Assembly: GCA_040437565.1 (NCBI GenBank)
Contig: JBDOQK010000009.1
Span: 372,001-436,000 of the forward strand
From: Albugo candida
Taxonomy: Eukaryota > Oomycota > Peronosporomycetes > Albuginales
DNA length: 64,000 bases
Reading direction: 5' to 3'
Below, piece after piece: positions 34,572 through 48,034 of the stretch; positions within the stretch are counted from its first letter, which is position 1; each line of letters begins with the position of its first letter. A program made the translations under genes and the position numbers. The notes beneath the pieces are model-generated. The model saw only the letters and a program-made list of their open reading frames with translations. It had not been told where the DNA came from and searched no databases.

Positions 34572-36270
34572 TCACCACAATCTGCTTGACGTATTTACGT
34601 CAAAAGCTATTCATTTTTCCAGACCTTTAATCTTGATACAATTTGACCTTCATAGCCACTTCATTTCCATTATTTGTTTTGAATCATTGCTTTCCATTCC
34701 TTGCTCATTAAGCAGTCCATGCTGACTGCTTTTCCTGTCGATCCTTATTCGATAGGCAAGAAGATAGGATGTAGAGTACTCTTAATCGGATTCGAACCAC
34801 TACATAACGATGCTATCAAATCATACAGGTAAAGCAGGTTTCAAGGATTTCATTGCACTGCTTATCTGCTTCTCTAATTACCTTCCTTATCCAATCATTA
34901 ATCAGCCCTTGACGGTTTTAAGTCTGACTTCAAAACTGGCAGGCAGGAGTTTTCCATAAAGCCGAAGCTGGTGTCAACGACTAGTGATCACCCACCAGGC
35001 AATTCTATTAACATAGTGCCAGTATAATGCAGAAGACCTCTTGATGGATTACACTTGACCTGCACCCATTCACTCGTTTGTGGACCTTTCATTGGATCAT
35101 GCAACTTGATATTATCTATCAAGCTAAAGTATCCAATCCTTCTTCAATATTGCTTCTTTTTGGTTCTATGGCTTGCGTACGACTGGAGAAGCGTCAACAA
35201 GCAAAGAATCAATCACAAAAACAATTAAAGATATACATTCCAACTCGTCAAGCGATTGCAGTGCGCTATTTTGAGTATCGACAACGACCATTAATTCTGC
35301 AAAGGAATGAGTCGAGGAGTTATTTCCAAGAAACGTTATCTTGTCGTGCTAACTTTATTCACCAGTGAGTTCTCAAAGTGCAAATTCAGCTGGAGAACGT
35401 CAGAAATAGTACGAGAGACGGTTCTGGTAGCTCGAATATGTACCATTGTATGCAACAAGCTCGGAAACTTCTCGCTTACATACATCGTTACAAATTGCAG
35501 CTTCTCCGCGCAACAATCAACGCGTGACAATCAATTGCATGAAATGGTGATATTCTACTCGACACAATAGTAACACGACCGCCACTGCATGCCATGAAGA
35601 CGCAGTTACGGGATTTTGCTGCCGCAAAGATAAGAGTCTTTTGCCACTTCAGCGAGTGTTGCCAGCTTCGTCAATCAAGGCCAGGCAAAGAAGACNNNNN
35701 NNNNNNNNNNNNNNNNNNNNNNNNNNNNNNNNNNNNNNNNNNNNNNNNNNNNNNNNNNNNNNNNNNNNNNNNNNNNNNNNNNNNNNNNNNNNNNNAACGC
35801 GTGACAATCAATTGCATGAAATGGTGATATTCTACTCGACACAATAGTAACACGACCGCCACTGCATGCCATGAAGACGCAGTTACGGGATTTTGCTGCC
35901 GCAAAGATAAGAGTCTTTTGCCACTTCAGCGAGTGTTGCCAGCTTCGTCAATCAAGGCCAGGCAAAGAAGACAAGATAAGTAATAGCTGACTTATCTATA
36001 TTGTTCTATCAGACGAACGCACTACCAAGTACAATAAAATGTAACAAAATGCGAGCAGCTTGCGCCATATAGTTGTCTCATGATAATGTACATAATCTGA
36101 TAACCTTTGACAACAGCTCCTACTGCAAACGTTGTTCATTGGAGGAGCAAGGGGCTTCGATCAGAGCTCTACCACATTGACCGTCACCACGACTTTAATA
36201 CAATCGTATCATCTACTGCGCTCAATAATGACGATAAGGATTCGCACTTGTCTGTCAATAATCAATATGC
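34572..36270 (-). other. Cluster block B, copy 2 (3' of SP2), degenerate companion
   Basis: The order of landmarks 3' of the gene matches the other units: CATTCACTCGTTTGTGGACC near 35070, CACGACCGCCACTGCATG near 35575 and 35850 (doubled by a gap), and a minus-strand run with VVKGYQIMYIIMRQLYG (about 36058-36115) that parallels VITGYQIVCTL at 55.9 kb. Stops interrupt the frame, so the companion is broken here or its exon structure is not visible to me. Confidence 0.45.
35519..35972. repeat. Gap with duplicated flanks (likely assembly overlap)
   Basis: 177 bases (35519-35695) recur as 35796-35972 around 100 N (35696-35795). Confidence 0.85.
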
Positions 36271-36759
36271 ATTTTTCTTCACACTGCATTGTATCTATCA
36301 AACGCCATCGAGTCAAAAGATGTCCGCACTGCTGTCATCGTGTAGGATGACGAAGGATTATCCTTACACTCGAATTTCTATGATACGAGTGACGTTGGTA
36401 ACAAAAGCCGTTCTATGAATGCGATCCAGGGCACTCCCTTGAATCCAACTGTGATGTTATGTATCAGAACAAGGATATTTGCTCAGTTTTGACGTTCAAA
36501 GTGCGAGTGCGACAAAAGCTTTTCGTTTCGAATAAATACCATGAAAAGCTGTACGATGATTGATCACACCAGAGGCGCTCACCTCAGAGCTCGACACGGG
36601 ATCGATTTCTAAAAAATATAGGAGGCAATAAAATGCTTGGCGCGACGTGCGTTGCATACGCTCCGCTGACTTTTGTACTTTATCTACAGCTTCCAATTGA
36701 GCAAAAGTTCTCACTTCAGTGCGGTGTATCAATTTCGCTGTTCTGCTCATGTCAAATGT

Positions 36760-37223
36760 GCATCACCAACGAGGAGACGTAATCAAAGGAAGCCGAATGC
36801 TGAAAAACAAAGCACAATCCGACCAAGCCGGTGACAACGTATCCGTATGATGAGATTTCTTGGGACTCCTTAGAGTACCAAATCTGCGACAGTTTGACCT
36901 TTTTGATGGGCATTCAAAAACTTTGTGATGGAAAAACAAACCGATTTTGGCAGACGATATGCGGTTGCAGTACAATGACTCATGACAGCAATGCGTACAT
37001 ACTTGATCGCAACCAGTCCGGAATGTGTCAATTCCGCGTGATGGACCGGCGTTCGGAGTTTTTAGCGCTATGTTCCAAAATGCAGGCCTTAATGCCGGCA
37101 TTCAAGCATGAAGAATATGATCGTTTCACTACGACAGCGTCCTTGTACTGTTTTTCAGCATTGTCAATTATGGCGGGTACTCTTGTGCAGGATATCTTGC
37201 TCGCCAGAAAAAGAGTGTTTTAG
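36760..37223 (+). other. Cluster block G, copy 1: possible plus-strand coding fragment
   Basis: An open plus-strand frame of about 130 codons (containing DSNAYILDRNQSGMCQFRVM and ending VQDILLARKRVF) lies here. Its start is related to about 50215-50290 in the SP3 unit (CCGnTGACAACnTATCCGnATG). Frames on the two copies are not the same throughout. It has several Cys and no signal peptide. It may be an exon of a lost gene; product unknown. Confidence 0.3.
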
Positions 37224-37372
37224 AAGCTAAAGTGTACTTTTGCATTGCCAATGTTATGTGATGACTTGATTCATGCATCCACACCAAGAAGCGGTTTATG
37301 TGGGTAGTTGTTGCTCCGATGGCGACATTTTGAACTTTCAATGTATTCTATCCTTCAAAATACTTCGATTTA

Positions 37373-37910
37373 CCTGCGTTTCGCTTCGCTTATCGATTCC
37401 CAACGAGTATTCAAGTGGTTAGCGTTAAACAGCGACTACTATAGCTATGCTATCCATAGTAACAGGCCGTCAATCTTTCACTACAACATTAAAAAGCATA
37501 CAGTATCACGGTCAGCGTAGTCTTCGTGAGCTATCGTTTGTTTGTATTCGTATGGAAGTGTCATTGATTACGGTGAGAACATGTTTACTATNNNNNNNNN
37601 NNNNNNNNNNNNNNNNNNNNNNNNNNNNNNNNNNNNNNNNNNNNNNNNNNNNNNNNNNNNNNNNNNNNNNNNNNNNNNNNNNNNNNNNNNNCTGCGTTTC
37701 GCTTCGCTTATCGATTCCCAACGAGTATTCAAGTGGTTAGCGTTAAACAGCGACTACTATAGCTATGCTATCCATAGTAACAGGCCGTCAATCTTTCACT
37801 ACAACATTAAAAAGCATACAGTATCACGGTCAGCGTAGTCTTCGTGAGCTATCGTTTGTTTGTATTCGTATGGAAGTGTCATTGATTACGGTGAGAACAT
37901 GTTTACTATC
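37373..37910. repeat. Gap with duplicated flanks (likely assembly overlap)
   Basis: 219 bases (37373-37591) recur as 37692-37910 around 100 N (37592-37691). Downstream, a frame of about 80 codons with several Cys runs to a stop at 38102; it has no recognised relatives in the window. Confidence 0.85.
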
Positions 37911-38469
37911 ACTTGTATAGCATTGCGGTTGTGTCAAACCGTGATGTACGTGAACCTACAGCATTCGCTCAAATCAGATATACGGATGCAAACCATGACT
38001 GTACTTGAAGCTCTTACCTGTCTAGATTATATCGCATTTGGGTGCTGCAAATCTGCAGAGCACATTGTTACATTTGCAGTCGGCGATGAAAATTCGTGCT
38101 AATTTGAAGTGCTCGACTGGCAGCAGCGAGTCCCGGTAGAAAGAAGCCTAGCAATGGTTTCGACTGATTGTTCCATAATTGACCATGTTGAATTGTACTT
38201 AATCTTTATCTTCTGCGAGTTTCGATAAGGTGAGTAGCCCTTCTTCGGAATTGAAGATTCAATCGATTCTAAATGTCTTTATAAATTGAATAGAAAGAAA
38301 CTCAGGCGTTGTACTTCTAATTTAATATGTGTCCCAAGGATATCATTAAATTGATAACCTGATTCTCCAACTATATCTTCATTATCTTGTCATTATCCTT
38401 GGCCGTGTGAATTTCATTTAGTTCTTGCTTTAAACCAGGGAAGGGAGATAATTTTCAAGCTTCTGCTAG

Positions 38470-40190
38470 GTGGGCCAAGCAGCCACCCGAAGTACCGGGG
38501 ATCAACATAACGACCTCCGTCGGGGGATGCGTGCCCTACCGTTTGAGCTTGGGCGAACTGAGTCCGGAGGATTCTGCCAAGGATTTGGACATTCCGTTCG
38601 GCTAGAGACCAACTCATTTGATGGTTATTGTGGCTCTCGACAAGCCTTTTTTATGATGGGTTTGGTGTATGATTTTGATCAGCACGAACTGTCATGGTCG
38701 ACTGATTGTTGCGCAGACGATGAGTTTGTCACGTCTGTGGCATTATCCCGTGCACGTGGACATACTACCAGAGATAATTCGCCAGTGGCAGTCGATGCTG
38801 AATTGAATTGTGCTTGGTCAGAAACACAAAAAAGAATAGTAGCACGTTCACATGACCAGCAAATAGTTTTCCTACCTTTGTCGACAAGATGGTGGACTAC
38901 AGGTTCGTTTTTTTGGTGGAAGAATTGCAGATACAACGCATTCAATTCCTACAGCAGTTCGCATCCGATTTGTCGCCCATTATCCCTACACATTGGGCAA
39001 CTACTTCAACGGAATCATTACAGCTTATACAGGCTTCCCTTGAACCACGTAATCCCATGTATGTATTCGCCATCGCACCACAATGACATGGAAAACGGTT
39101 TTAATTGAAGTAATCGTTTTCAACTGCCGTAACGGCTAAATTTTGAAAGAGCACACGTTTGTGATGGAAAATGCATTTTGAATGTGGCATCAGAAGGATT
39201 GGAGCATTACCATTTCAGATTTGAATGTTCTACAACGCCGTCACTACTACATGTAACAACCGATATGGTTCCACCGCGACCTAGAATTGTATTATGAAGC
39301 TGCTACTCGTAATCCAAGTATGCAGAATTTGTGGTACAATCTTGGCGTGGTGGACGAACCGCAGTAGATATTTCAAAAATCGCTCGCTACAGCTTTCGAG
39401 ATAAAATCACGCTCTTCATCTATCTCGATCAGGACTGCGAGAGAATGGCCGAGCAGGAAGATTTCATCGATATATTGCAGCGACGAAGAGCTGATACGGC
39501 TAAAAAACATTATCTAGTCGATTGTATAACGAGCTCACTCAGATACTACAGCGTACCACTGAACGATTAATCTCATCACTTAGATTCAAGCAAACACAAG
39601 TGGTGGGTCGTTTTATGTAGGAGCACAAAGCAAGGAGAGGAAGCATTATTTCTGATCTATTCCACGCTATCAACTCTCACATATCGATTGGAAACCTTCC
39701 GGACTAACCTAGAGCCATCCGATGCTGATAAATTGGTCATCATTAATAGATCGGACGCACTGGATTCGGAACGCGTTGGAGCGTTCATGGCTGCATCACG
39801 GCATCTTCGGAAACGTGTTTTACCAATTTTCGAAGCTCTACAGTTTCGTCTAGCCTTTCGGATGCTGCCTGTTCGATCTCGTTTCTGACTTTTGAACGAC
39901 ATCATCACGACATTACACTGTGCATACAGCCATCGTGTGGCGTAATGGAATCCGATCAACATATCTTTCCAGATTGGGCTCACACGGCACAATTTTGGAT
40001 GGCGTTACTCCCTACTTGAGGTCAGTTGTTCTCCTTTCGACCACGTCGGGCGCATATTACATGTGCAATTGTACCAGCACTAACATCGAATTGGAAGGAT
40101 TATCAGCAAATTACATCCGAAATATGGCTTGCATTCCAAGCGGTGACGGTGCACTTCGCCTAGACCGAGCGAAACCGTCGTTTGTTTGAT
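38470..40190 (+). pseudogene. Plus-strand coding traces, unrecognised, frames broken
   Basis: Protein-like stretches occur in several plus-strand frames: DFDQHELSWSTDCCADDEF and AELNCAWSETQKRIVARS (about 38670-38845), AVRIRFVAHYPYTLGNYFNG (about 38955-39015), TRNPSMQNLWYNLGVVDEP (about 39308-39360), FRTNLEPSDADKLVIINRSD (about 39690-39760) and TILDGVTPYLRSVVLLSTTS (about 39990-40045). They are separated by stops. I infer the remains of one or two genes of unknown function; the first part is Cys-containing and could be an extracellular domain. Confidence 0.35.
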
Positions 40191-40264
40191 CAGCGATGAG
40201 TAATCCCGACTAATCCGGCACTTTCCGTGATCTACACCACGTTTAGTGCGCACTTTCGGTACTT

Positions 40265-40695
40265 TCGACGACAGTGTTGCGATCAAGACGAACGCATTCG
40301 GAGTGCCAAAGTATCGGATCGACCTGCAGCGCAAGGATGATTCGGTGGATTCTTTAGTAGTCGACATTCAGTGCTGCGGGTCCGGCACCGGCAAGTCCTA
40401 GTTGGATGGATCTGTTCAGCCTCGTGTGGCGCACAACCACGTTGCATAACACGGTAGGATTGGACAGTTATACAAGTTTCATATCATTTACACGCCGGAT
40501 ACGCTCTCGTATGGTGCTGGTTGAGGCGACTTCAATACAAGATTATCAGCAAGAGCACATATTATCAACTCTCATAGGTATATTTGTCACAAAACGTTTT
40601 TTATACTGTAGGTATATTTGTTTTTCAAAATAGCCCAGGCAACTAAAGAAGCCAGTTAGTCTACTTCTAGTGATGTAGACTCCTTCAACCGACCT
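40265..40695 (+). repeat. Dispersed repeat family X, copy 3 (plus orientation)
   Basis: A more diverged copy of the repeats at 13.3 and 21.4 kb: GAACGCATTCGG near 40289, GCTGCGGGTCCGGCAC near 40373 and AGCCCAGGCAACTAAAGAAG near 40633, in the same order and similar spacing as copy 2. A CGACGACAGTGTTGCG segment just before it extends the family to the left. Confidence 0.65.
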
Positions 40696-43440
40696 GAGGT
40701 GGACACACGTATAAAACAACCTACTCAATTCAGCCATGAACGTGTCAAGACCACTAGCAACTACACAAGAGAATAATCGGACAGGAATTAAAACCGGGCT
40801 CTTCAGAGCGTTACGTTCTAGTGACTAAAATGTCGTAGATAAGAACCTACCTGTAGTAACAAACGGTGTCTAAATGTAACTACTGCAGGCGAGCATCTTA
40901 CCTGAGCTTGTTTGAACGTCCATTTAAGGTATGTTGTCCACTGGTCGCAATATCTTAGCATGTTTGACATCGAGCGTCAGGAAATATGCATGGACAAATT
41001 ATCCTATATTGGTTGCATGAAGTATTATGTTCTGATATGCCAGAGAGATGACTTGAATGATAAATAGGTTTAACGAAGCGTACAGATAACTGGTATTTAC
41101 CCTACGCTATGCTGTGCTCGATGATTCGAGAGAATTGCTCTTTCATGAAAGGTCCAGATAGTGAACCGTACTAAGTCGCCGAGGTGGTTGTTTGGCTTTT
41201 TACATTTCTGCGATAAGCCCAAATTGCAACGATTCCCAATTTTTTAAGTGGACACCATGGCGATCACGCTTGTGGTATCAGTGAGGTGATCGCGGAAAGC
41301 ATTTTTTGGAGGCAACATAATTCACAAGAAGTGTGTTGAGTGAGCAAACACTGGCGTAATCCAGGAGCGACAAACGTGCAAGTTTGCAGTTGCGAAATGT
41401 TCATTGACATTGAGAGCTTCCAATCGAACGCACATGATATGGTGTCAGGTGTAACGATGATCAAAATTATGAGTATTCTCTATTCATTCAGTTCCTTAAG
41501 TAAAGAGATCTCCGCGAAAGCATCAATACTGTGAGTCGAGATTCTTTAAAAATGCAATTCTCTGCCATCAACTGAGCGCGACGACACGGATTAGGTATAT
41601 ATTATTGATGCACGCTACACCCGTTCGAATACAATTTAGTCGAAGCTGAGAGCTTATGTATGAAAGGAAGGCGACTTGTCAGGCGATATCACGTCGCATT
41701 CTTTGATGCTCATAGCCAACTTGACTTTATCATCATGCGTTCTCTAAGCAGTTTGATGCAAGAGTCCAAAAAAATGCCTCGAATGCCGATTCGGAGTGTC
41801 CTGAGAATTGATGCCTTCATAAGTAGTTCTACGAGGACATTTTCTGAAGGGTAAAACGTTTGTGGTGGAATTATTGCAACAGAGGGATAGTAAGGAATCT
41901 CTGAAATTAAGGAGTGCCACAGACCAGTAAGCAACATCGAAATGTAGCAGCACATGGGCGGAGACGAATCAGACTTTCTTCACCCATTTAGGCGCAGCAA
42001 ATGCCTGAAAGCATATCACAGAACATTTTCGTACTACGTCTATTCACGAGTCGAGGACATCAACACTGCAATCAAACAATGCGAATACACTACCAGTCGG
42101 ACAACCAATGTTACCATACTTGCGATGCTGCTTAAGAATCAGTAATATGATTATTTTGCAAATGTCACGGCTGATAATGTGCGGTGCCTGTGAGGACAAC
42201 CACATGAAAGAAGGAATTTGTGAATGTATGAGAACATGCCCAGAACGTCCAAATAATGGATGCAATACCGACCCTTTCAACCGGCAATTTCCATCAGATG
42301 AGACGGCGGCTCCTTTCTAAGTTCACAACACAATTTATGATCTCTACAGAGGAGAATTGGGCAAGTCGGCCAAACACCCCAGCAGACTACGTTTTGATGA
42401 GTTGACTTCACATGACACAATTTTATCATCTCATATCAAAGGCATCATGCATGGAGGACAATGATGATCAATGTGAAAGGTGATTACATTTAACATCAAG
42501 CACGCTAGTCCACGATGTCACGTCCAACAATACACCTTGTTATAAGGGGGATGAGGCTAAGGCTAATTTAGGCAGTAGCATTGTTGCAAGAAGTCGACAA
42601 GGCTCAATGGAAAGCACATAGATGGGTGATCACGTCCCTCATTGTTCTGATGATAGGGCGCTCCTCCCTCAACCACAGGGCTGGAAGTCGCTAAGTTTGA
42701 ATATCGCAATTGTGTGCTCTCCTCCGTCACGGCTATCCAAATACAGGTAAACCAGTAGAAATCACGTGTTCTTCCGCATAATGATTAAATTTAAGGCGTT
42801 AGCTATAAACTTTGCTTTATCGTATCTCATCCGTCATCGGAGTCGAGCATGGACGTCTAACGTATTGTGTATTGCACAGTAGCTAATTAGTTGTGATGGC
42901 GATCCTTAATAAAGTGAGCGACATTCAGGCATGAATAAAAAAACGTGCAGTAAGGGCCGAAGATATGGCTCTATGAGAGACCTTATCACTTTTCTGACCA
43001 GTAAGTAATACTCCCCGCGTCACAATTTCACTGCTCATTTGCTGTCTCATTTATGATTTTCCGCATGCAATAACCAGTCTCACAACAAAAGAAGACTCTT
43101 TTAGACGTAATCCCGCGTTCAATCTCTGCACTCTCATATAAAGGTATTTAATCGGATTACGTATCATCTTGAAAGGAATATCTAAGTACTGCATGATGTA
43201 AATGCTCGCCCACAGACTAAATGAGCAAAACAAATGTCTTTTTTTCAAAGATCTCTAATTCTCACCATAAAATGTTAACAGCTATTACGTTCCCAGCAGT
43301 GGTGCGTACGCCAAGAGCATTGACTATATCAAGCTATCTAGAATGGGTGTCAACCTAGCTTTCGTTGACTCTGGAGTAATCATAGATAAACCAGTTTGCT
43401 TGTATTTTGCGATATCTTAAGTTAGATATGCAACAAGAAA
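40696..43440. other. Inter-unit stretch without a supported gene
   Basis: Only frames of up to about 80 codons, none with a recognised motif. A plus-strand run near 41340-41465 (with SNAHDMVSGVTMIKIMSI) and one near 41950-42140 look weakly protein-like. No relation to the SP genes was noticed. Confidence 0.35.
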
Positions 43441-44310
43441 ATGTACAGAACCCAGGAAGAAACTTCAACTACCTTCCTTGGTATTGTGACAAATCGACTG
43501 ATGAAAGAATTAGGGTTTGACGACCAGGATAGTTCCTTTCAATGCAATCTCACGACTATTTTAACAGACACGAAGCATCATGGCAGTATTGCTCTCCTAC
43601 TAAGCATCATCGTTTATTTTGAAAATGGCAATCTGGTACAAACAGTTTGATATTATGGTAGATACGAGCCATTTGGGATTTTCTGGATTTACCACTGTTT
43701 CTAGTATCCCAGAAAACTTAGAATCGGCATTTCGAGGCATCCAAAGTCAGAGAAATCATAGGAATGTATTAACAAGTGAACAAGATTTGAAAGCGATTCA
43801 AAATGTGAAAATATTTTCCAGAGTCTCGCTAATGATTAGAATTGAGCCTATCAAGAGAGTAGCCACTTCATCTAGCCAAGAACCAACAGCACTAACAGCA
43901 ATGACGAGGAATTCTTCCGTGAAGGATTGGTTTGTTCGCGTTCCTGTGGTCGTTTTGGGCTATGGAAGATTAGATTATCATGTGATGGATATGGAGGTTG
44001 CTGCTGGTTTAACGCTGCAGCCTTATGGTTAAATTGGTTCCAAGCGATATTACTTTTGAAGTTGATTGCAAGAACTTGAAGGAATGTGCGAGTACATCTA
44101 CATGCCATCTTGCATCAAGTACGTGGTACAGAGGCAAAAGCTGCAAAATTATGTTTACTCGTTTTTCCTCAAAATAGCGTGTCGGACAAAGTTAAGATAC
44201 TGAAGCCAGATAAAGCTAAGCTCACAGCGATGGTTGTATATACTGTTACTGCTTGTGCTAAACATGCGTCTTCAGGAGCATCTGACTATACAAGTAATCC
44301 CGGTTAATAT
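43441..44310 (+). mobile_element. Ty1/copia remnant, integrase-linker region (fossil)
   Basis: The stretch near 44085-44230 has the copia pattern that follows the integrase core (EAKAAKLCLLVFPQNSVSDK then KILKPDKAKL, the usual K-C-I-F-V-G-[YF] ... Y-K-x-x-x-P region). Sequence to its left is compatible with integrase but not diagnostic. Traces that may belong to the same copy continue to about 44980. No terminal repeats were found; it is broken many times and old. Confidence 0.45.
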
Positions 44311-46150
44311 CAAATGTTTTGAAGGCCAACGCTACAGTGCCAGAATTATGGGTGATGGATTGAGCTGTCGAGATGCATAACCATTATCCTTCAAAAAATT
44401 GCCTACAAGTGTCAATACTGGATTAACTCATGAAAATCAGGCTCATTTTAACAGCCATTTTGGTCAGAAAGCGCTATGAAATGAAAGGCTTCTTCAGGAA
44501 AAATTTCGGCTGAACAGAAGGTCCAACTCTGAAGCTGGGTCAAGATGAGACTATCGAAATAGGGATGCAGAATATACAAATCTACAAACAGATTTGGACT
44601 ACGTGAAGAATGCGAAGGCTCGCTCGGTTCGGCTCACTCTGAAGCACCGCTGCATAGATGGTAAAATCACAGATGTGCTCACGCAATTGTGAATCGCGTG
44701 AATCGTTCGTCGAACGTGGGCGTACACTTTCTACAATATCAGTATCCTCGATTGAGTTCAGCTGAATGTAAATCAGTATATTGACATCAAGGCGCGGGTG
44801 GGTGACGACAATACTTGATGATATCGGTGGCAATTTGATTTAATAAAAAGCGACACACAAAAGTCGAGTGATTCTACAAGACAAAGAGTTTGCAGACGAA
44901 ATGAAACAGAAAGCGAATGGTTTGAGTCTTGCTCGAATTATATTCAGTAAGTGCACACGGAAGGATACTCAAGCAAGACAATATATATGGAGGTGGAGAC
45001 AACCAAATAGTAACCTCATTTTGCTCTAAAGTATGTTAGAAAGGTTTCTATCAACTCATCTCATACAAAAAAACCTCCGCATCACACACCATCATCTAGC
45101 GCGCTTAGGACCGTACATGGTGCCAAAAGACGCTGGTGTCATTTCGATGCACAATTGAACGCAAGAGTTGGCTTGCAGGGATAGTCAGCGAGCGATTTCA
45201 CGATAGCTAACATGAGCAGAAGCGGATCAAAATTCAAACCTGGCACGAACGTTTAAGAGATTTACTATCCAATAGCTATCTTCAAGCTCCGGCGATCCGA
45301 CTAGCTTCAAAACGCATCCAGATAGCCCTATCAGCTGCGTTACTATTCGTGTACCGACGAGTTGAGCAGCACTGGTATGATCGAAATTCTGCAAGTTCCA
45401 GGATCATAATCGGATCTTCTCAAATTCAAAGAGCTCTTTACAGGCTTCCCTACTATTTTTAAGTGTATCCGGTGGAAGCTGTTTTCCGCTGGTAGTCGAA
45501 CCGGTCACAGGCACACTTACCATCGCAATAAGAAGCAATGCAGCTAAATCAACTAGCGTTATATCAGTCTCATTTCCTATTCGCTCGACGACGAGCGCGT
45601 GATTTAAGGCATTTGAAACCCGGGAATACGAGTTCTACAAGCTAGCGTGCATACGCATTTTGATTAGAAAGCGATGACTGGCTGCAGCTCCCATCATCAA
45701 TTTGCACCAGAAGATCGTTTGAGGTGACCATTGAATCATAATATTCAGATTTTTTAGCTTGGAAACTGATTGCGACTGCTTCTCTAAGTCAGATAAATGC
45801 TTTTCAATAGTTTAAATGTGATTGTGATTTTGTCAAATTGCGGCTTCCCAGCAGTTTTTGAGGTTTCCATTGTATTATCGTTCGGTGCGTGAGACGTGAG
45901 AGAAGTTCTTTTGGAGCGTTGCGGAGGATTCCAAGAGGGGCGTGGATGCATTGTCTGGTATTTGATCGGTTTTCTTCCTCTTCGCCGCTACTACCGCTGT
46001 CCAGCTCATCGAGATCTTCTCAGAAAGAATCTGCCATCGAATGTATGAGAGATTCTGGCATAAATGACGCTAATATTGTAGAAATGGCATCGACTGAGCA
46101 TTGCTGTCGATGCAACAAGATTGGATGCTGATTGAGTAAAAGTATAAAAT
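44311..46150. other. Stretch without a supported gene
   Basis: Short frames only. A minus-strand Ser/Glu-rich run near 45950-46030 (DELDSGSSGEEEENRSN) looks protein-like but cannot be linked to a gene with confidence. Confidence 0.3.
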
Positions 46151-46466
46151 GTCAGCTTGGACGGAGGCCAAGAGTTCTGTCGAGCTCTTTGCTGTGATCC
46201 TGCCCTGCTCTTCCCAAATGTACTCTTACATATACTTCTATCATATCTCCGCCTTCAACGCTCAGTGAGCATTCCCTTTCAAACGCTAGTAGCTTAGATT
46301 CTGCGGCCTCATCATTGTCAGGACACAGGGCTCCCCCTTCCGTGTGAGCGCACATTACGACCCAATTATCAAGTCAACACAATCTTTCCCCCCTCTCCTC
46401 GTCCCCTCCAATCTTCAATGTAGGAGGAATGCAAAGACGAATTCCGCTACCACATTGTCATCTTCT

Positions 46467-47157
46467 TTAATTCCGCTGGCTCCAGCGTGAAGGCCAATTT
46501 TTGACGAAACCAATCGCATCAAACCCGAGCTGCACATTCCCATTCTCCACCATCACACAGAATTTCGCATTCCCTCCTGTCACTCCAATTTCTCTGCTCA
46601 TCAAAAAAAGATCCCCTCCGTGCGTATTTTCATCCAATCCCGTCACACCAGCTCGTTTGACGACGCCATTCCACCGACATTTATGCGGCAATTGATCGGT
46701 ACACAGCGCAAACTTCCTCCTGACAATCACTGACTCACGCAAAGGAATGCTAACAATCTGAACGGATCCATTCACACGCAAAACGGAGTCACTCGAAAAC
46801 CTCTTTCGGCAAAAATATGCGTATTCAAAGTCTAGGCCTTTGCCGTCCACATCCCGCATTGAAACAAGATGCAAAAACTGAAAAGAACAATGGTTTTTGA
46901 GATTACAAGGTATACTTCGTATGACATCCAAAGAAGCGATTCCGTCTTTAATTCCACGCGTACTGGTGACATCTTTCATTGAATATGCGCTTTAAGGTCT
47001 CGCGTACACGGTAGAAGCAAATGAAACTGTAGTTCATTCTTAGCTCATACGTACGTTTGCAATCCTTTTCGATCGATTCGATTTGGAACGTAATGGAAGC
47101 TTGCAGCTCGTCGGAGCACAAAGTAAACGAAGCAAACGCTTTTTGTGATAGTTTTTA
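46467..47157 (-). CDS. Companion gene A, best-preserved copy (unit of SP3), product unrecognised
   Basis: A minus-strand frame from 46989 to the stop at 46467 encodes about 173 residues with coding character (VLRVNGSVQIVSIPLRESVI, then FALCTDQLPHKCRWNG, then GGNAKFCVMVENGNVQLGF), alternating hydrophobic strands and five to six Cys. It joins in phase through a 61-base intron (donor GTATGAG at 47050, AG at 46990) to an upstream exon with FTLCSDELQASITFQIESIE that is open up to about 47157. Further downstream on the same strand, 46152-46355 is another protein-like exon (LLAFERECSLSVEGGDMIEV ...), but the link needs an extra splice or a frame change. A beta-rich domain is likely; I cannot name it. 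Related, more decayed sequence lies before SP1 (24.4-24.6 kb) and SP2 (32.3-32.4 kb). No signal peptide is visible because the 5' end is unresolved. Confidence 0.45.
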
Positions 47158-47439
47158 GCGTTGATGCACGCATATGGAGTACTCTGACTTATCGTGAGAT
47201 TGTGCAAGCACTGTCATTCGACCTCATCCGAGAGGATTGCACCACAACACAATCAATTACGAATACCAAGTCGCTACTGCAGAAACAATTCACACAGTTC
47301 AACTCAGATACGCGATTTTTCTGTGGCGTCACCAGGTGCTTTAATGGGTTTCAATCAAATGTGCGTCCGAACGTGCTTCCGATCGATGGGCCCCTTCGTA
47401 TTGAAGTAGTTGTTTCTTGATGTGTATTGAAACGACAGC

Positions 47440-47910
47440 GAACGTATTGCACGGTTTGCTAAGAGTTTGCGAATCCAATGACGACGAGCGCCACATTTTC
47501 GCTATATTAGACCAGATCTTGATGCCTTCTAATTGGTAAAATTGACGGCAAGATGCTTCATTGCAGCAGGCTCCACAAGAAGAGGAGCAATGCTATTTTC
47601 TCGAAACGGTACGTCCATATTCGGATATGTAAAGAAGGGTTTCTGTTGCACTAAGGCTTACAATGGAGCTTTCATTCAAATGCCGCACTGGAACCGTCAA
47701 AGGACAGGAACATTCTCGCTACGATCCCGCTTTTGGTTGTAACGAGTGTTCTGGCTGTCACATATCATAATAAGTCAAGATAGGCCATTACGAATTACAG
47801 GAAGAGACTCTACCTTCATATAGTATGATGTCGGTTGACTTTACGTCAGCAGTGACACACTCAAGATGAAACTTAACGTCAACACCCGAAGCAGCGCTCT
47901 CGGTCTTTTA
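47440..47910. repeat. Cluster block F, copy 2 (upstream of SP3)
   Basis: Collinear with 32500-33260 (see that entry). It runs into the gap at 47933-48032 just where the SP3 promoter and first exon should lie. Confidence 0.6.
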
Positions 47911-48034
47911 CCGCTAGGATAGTTTGTCAATANNNNNNNNNNNNNNNNNNNNNNNNNNNNNNNNNNNNNNNNNNNNNNNNNNNNNNNNNNNNNNNNNNNN
48001 NNNNNNNNNNNNNNNNNNNNNNNNNNNNNNNNGC

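Noticed and set aside
34780-34800. GGATTCGAACC, like a tRNA T-arm on the minus strand
   Set aside because: No acceptor stem, D-arm or anticodon arm can be folded around it, and the related flank 3' of SP1 has diverged bases at the same place.
45889-46131. Plus-strand frame with Ser runs and a CCRCN end
   Set aside because: The opposite strand has more protein-like composition (Asp/Glu/Ser-rich) and no start or homologue could be supported for either.
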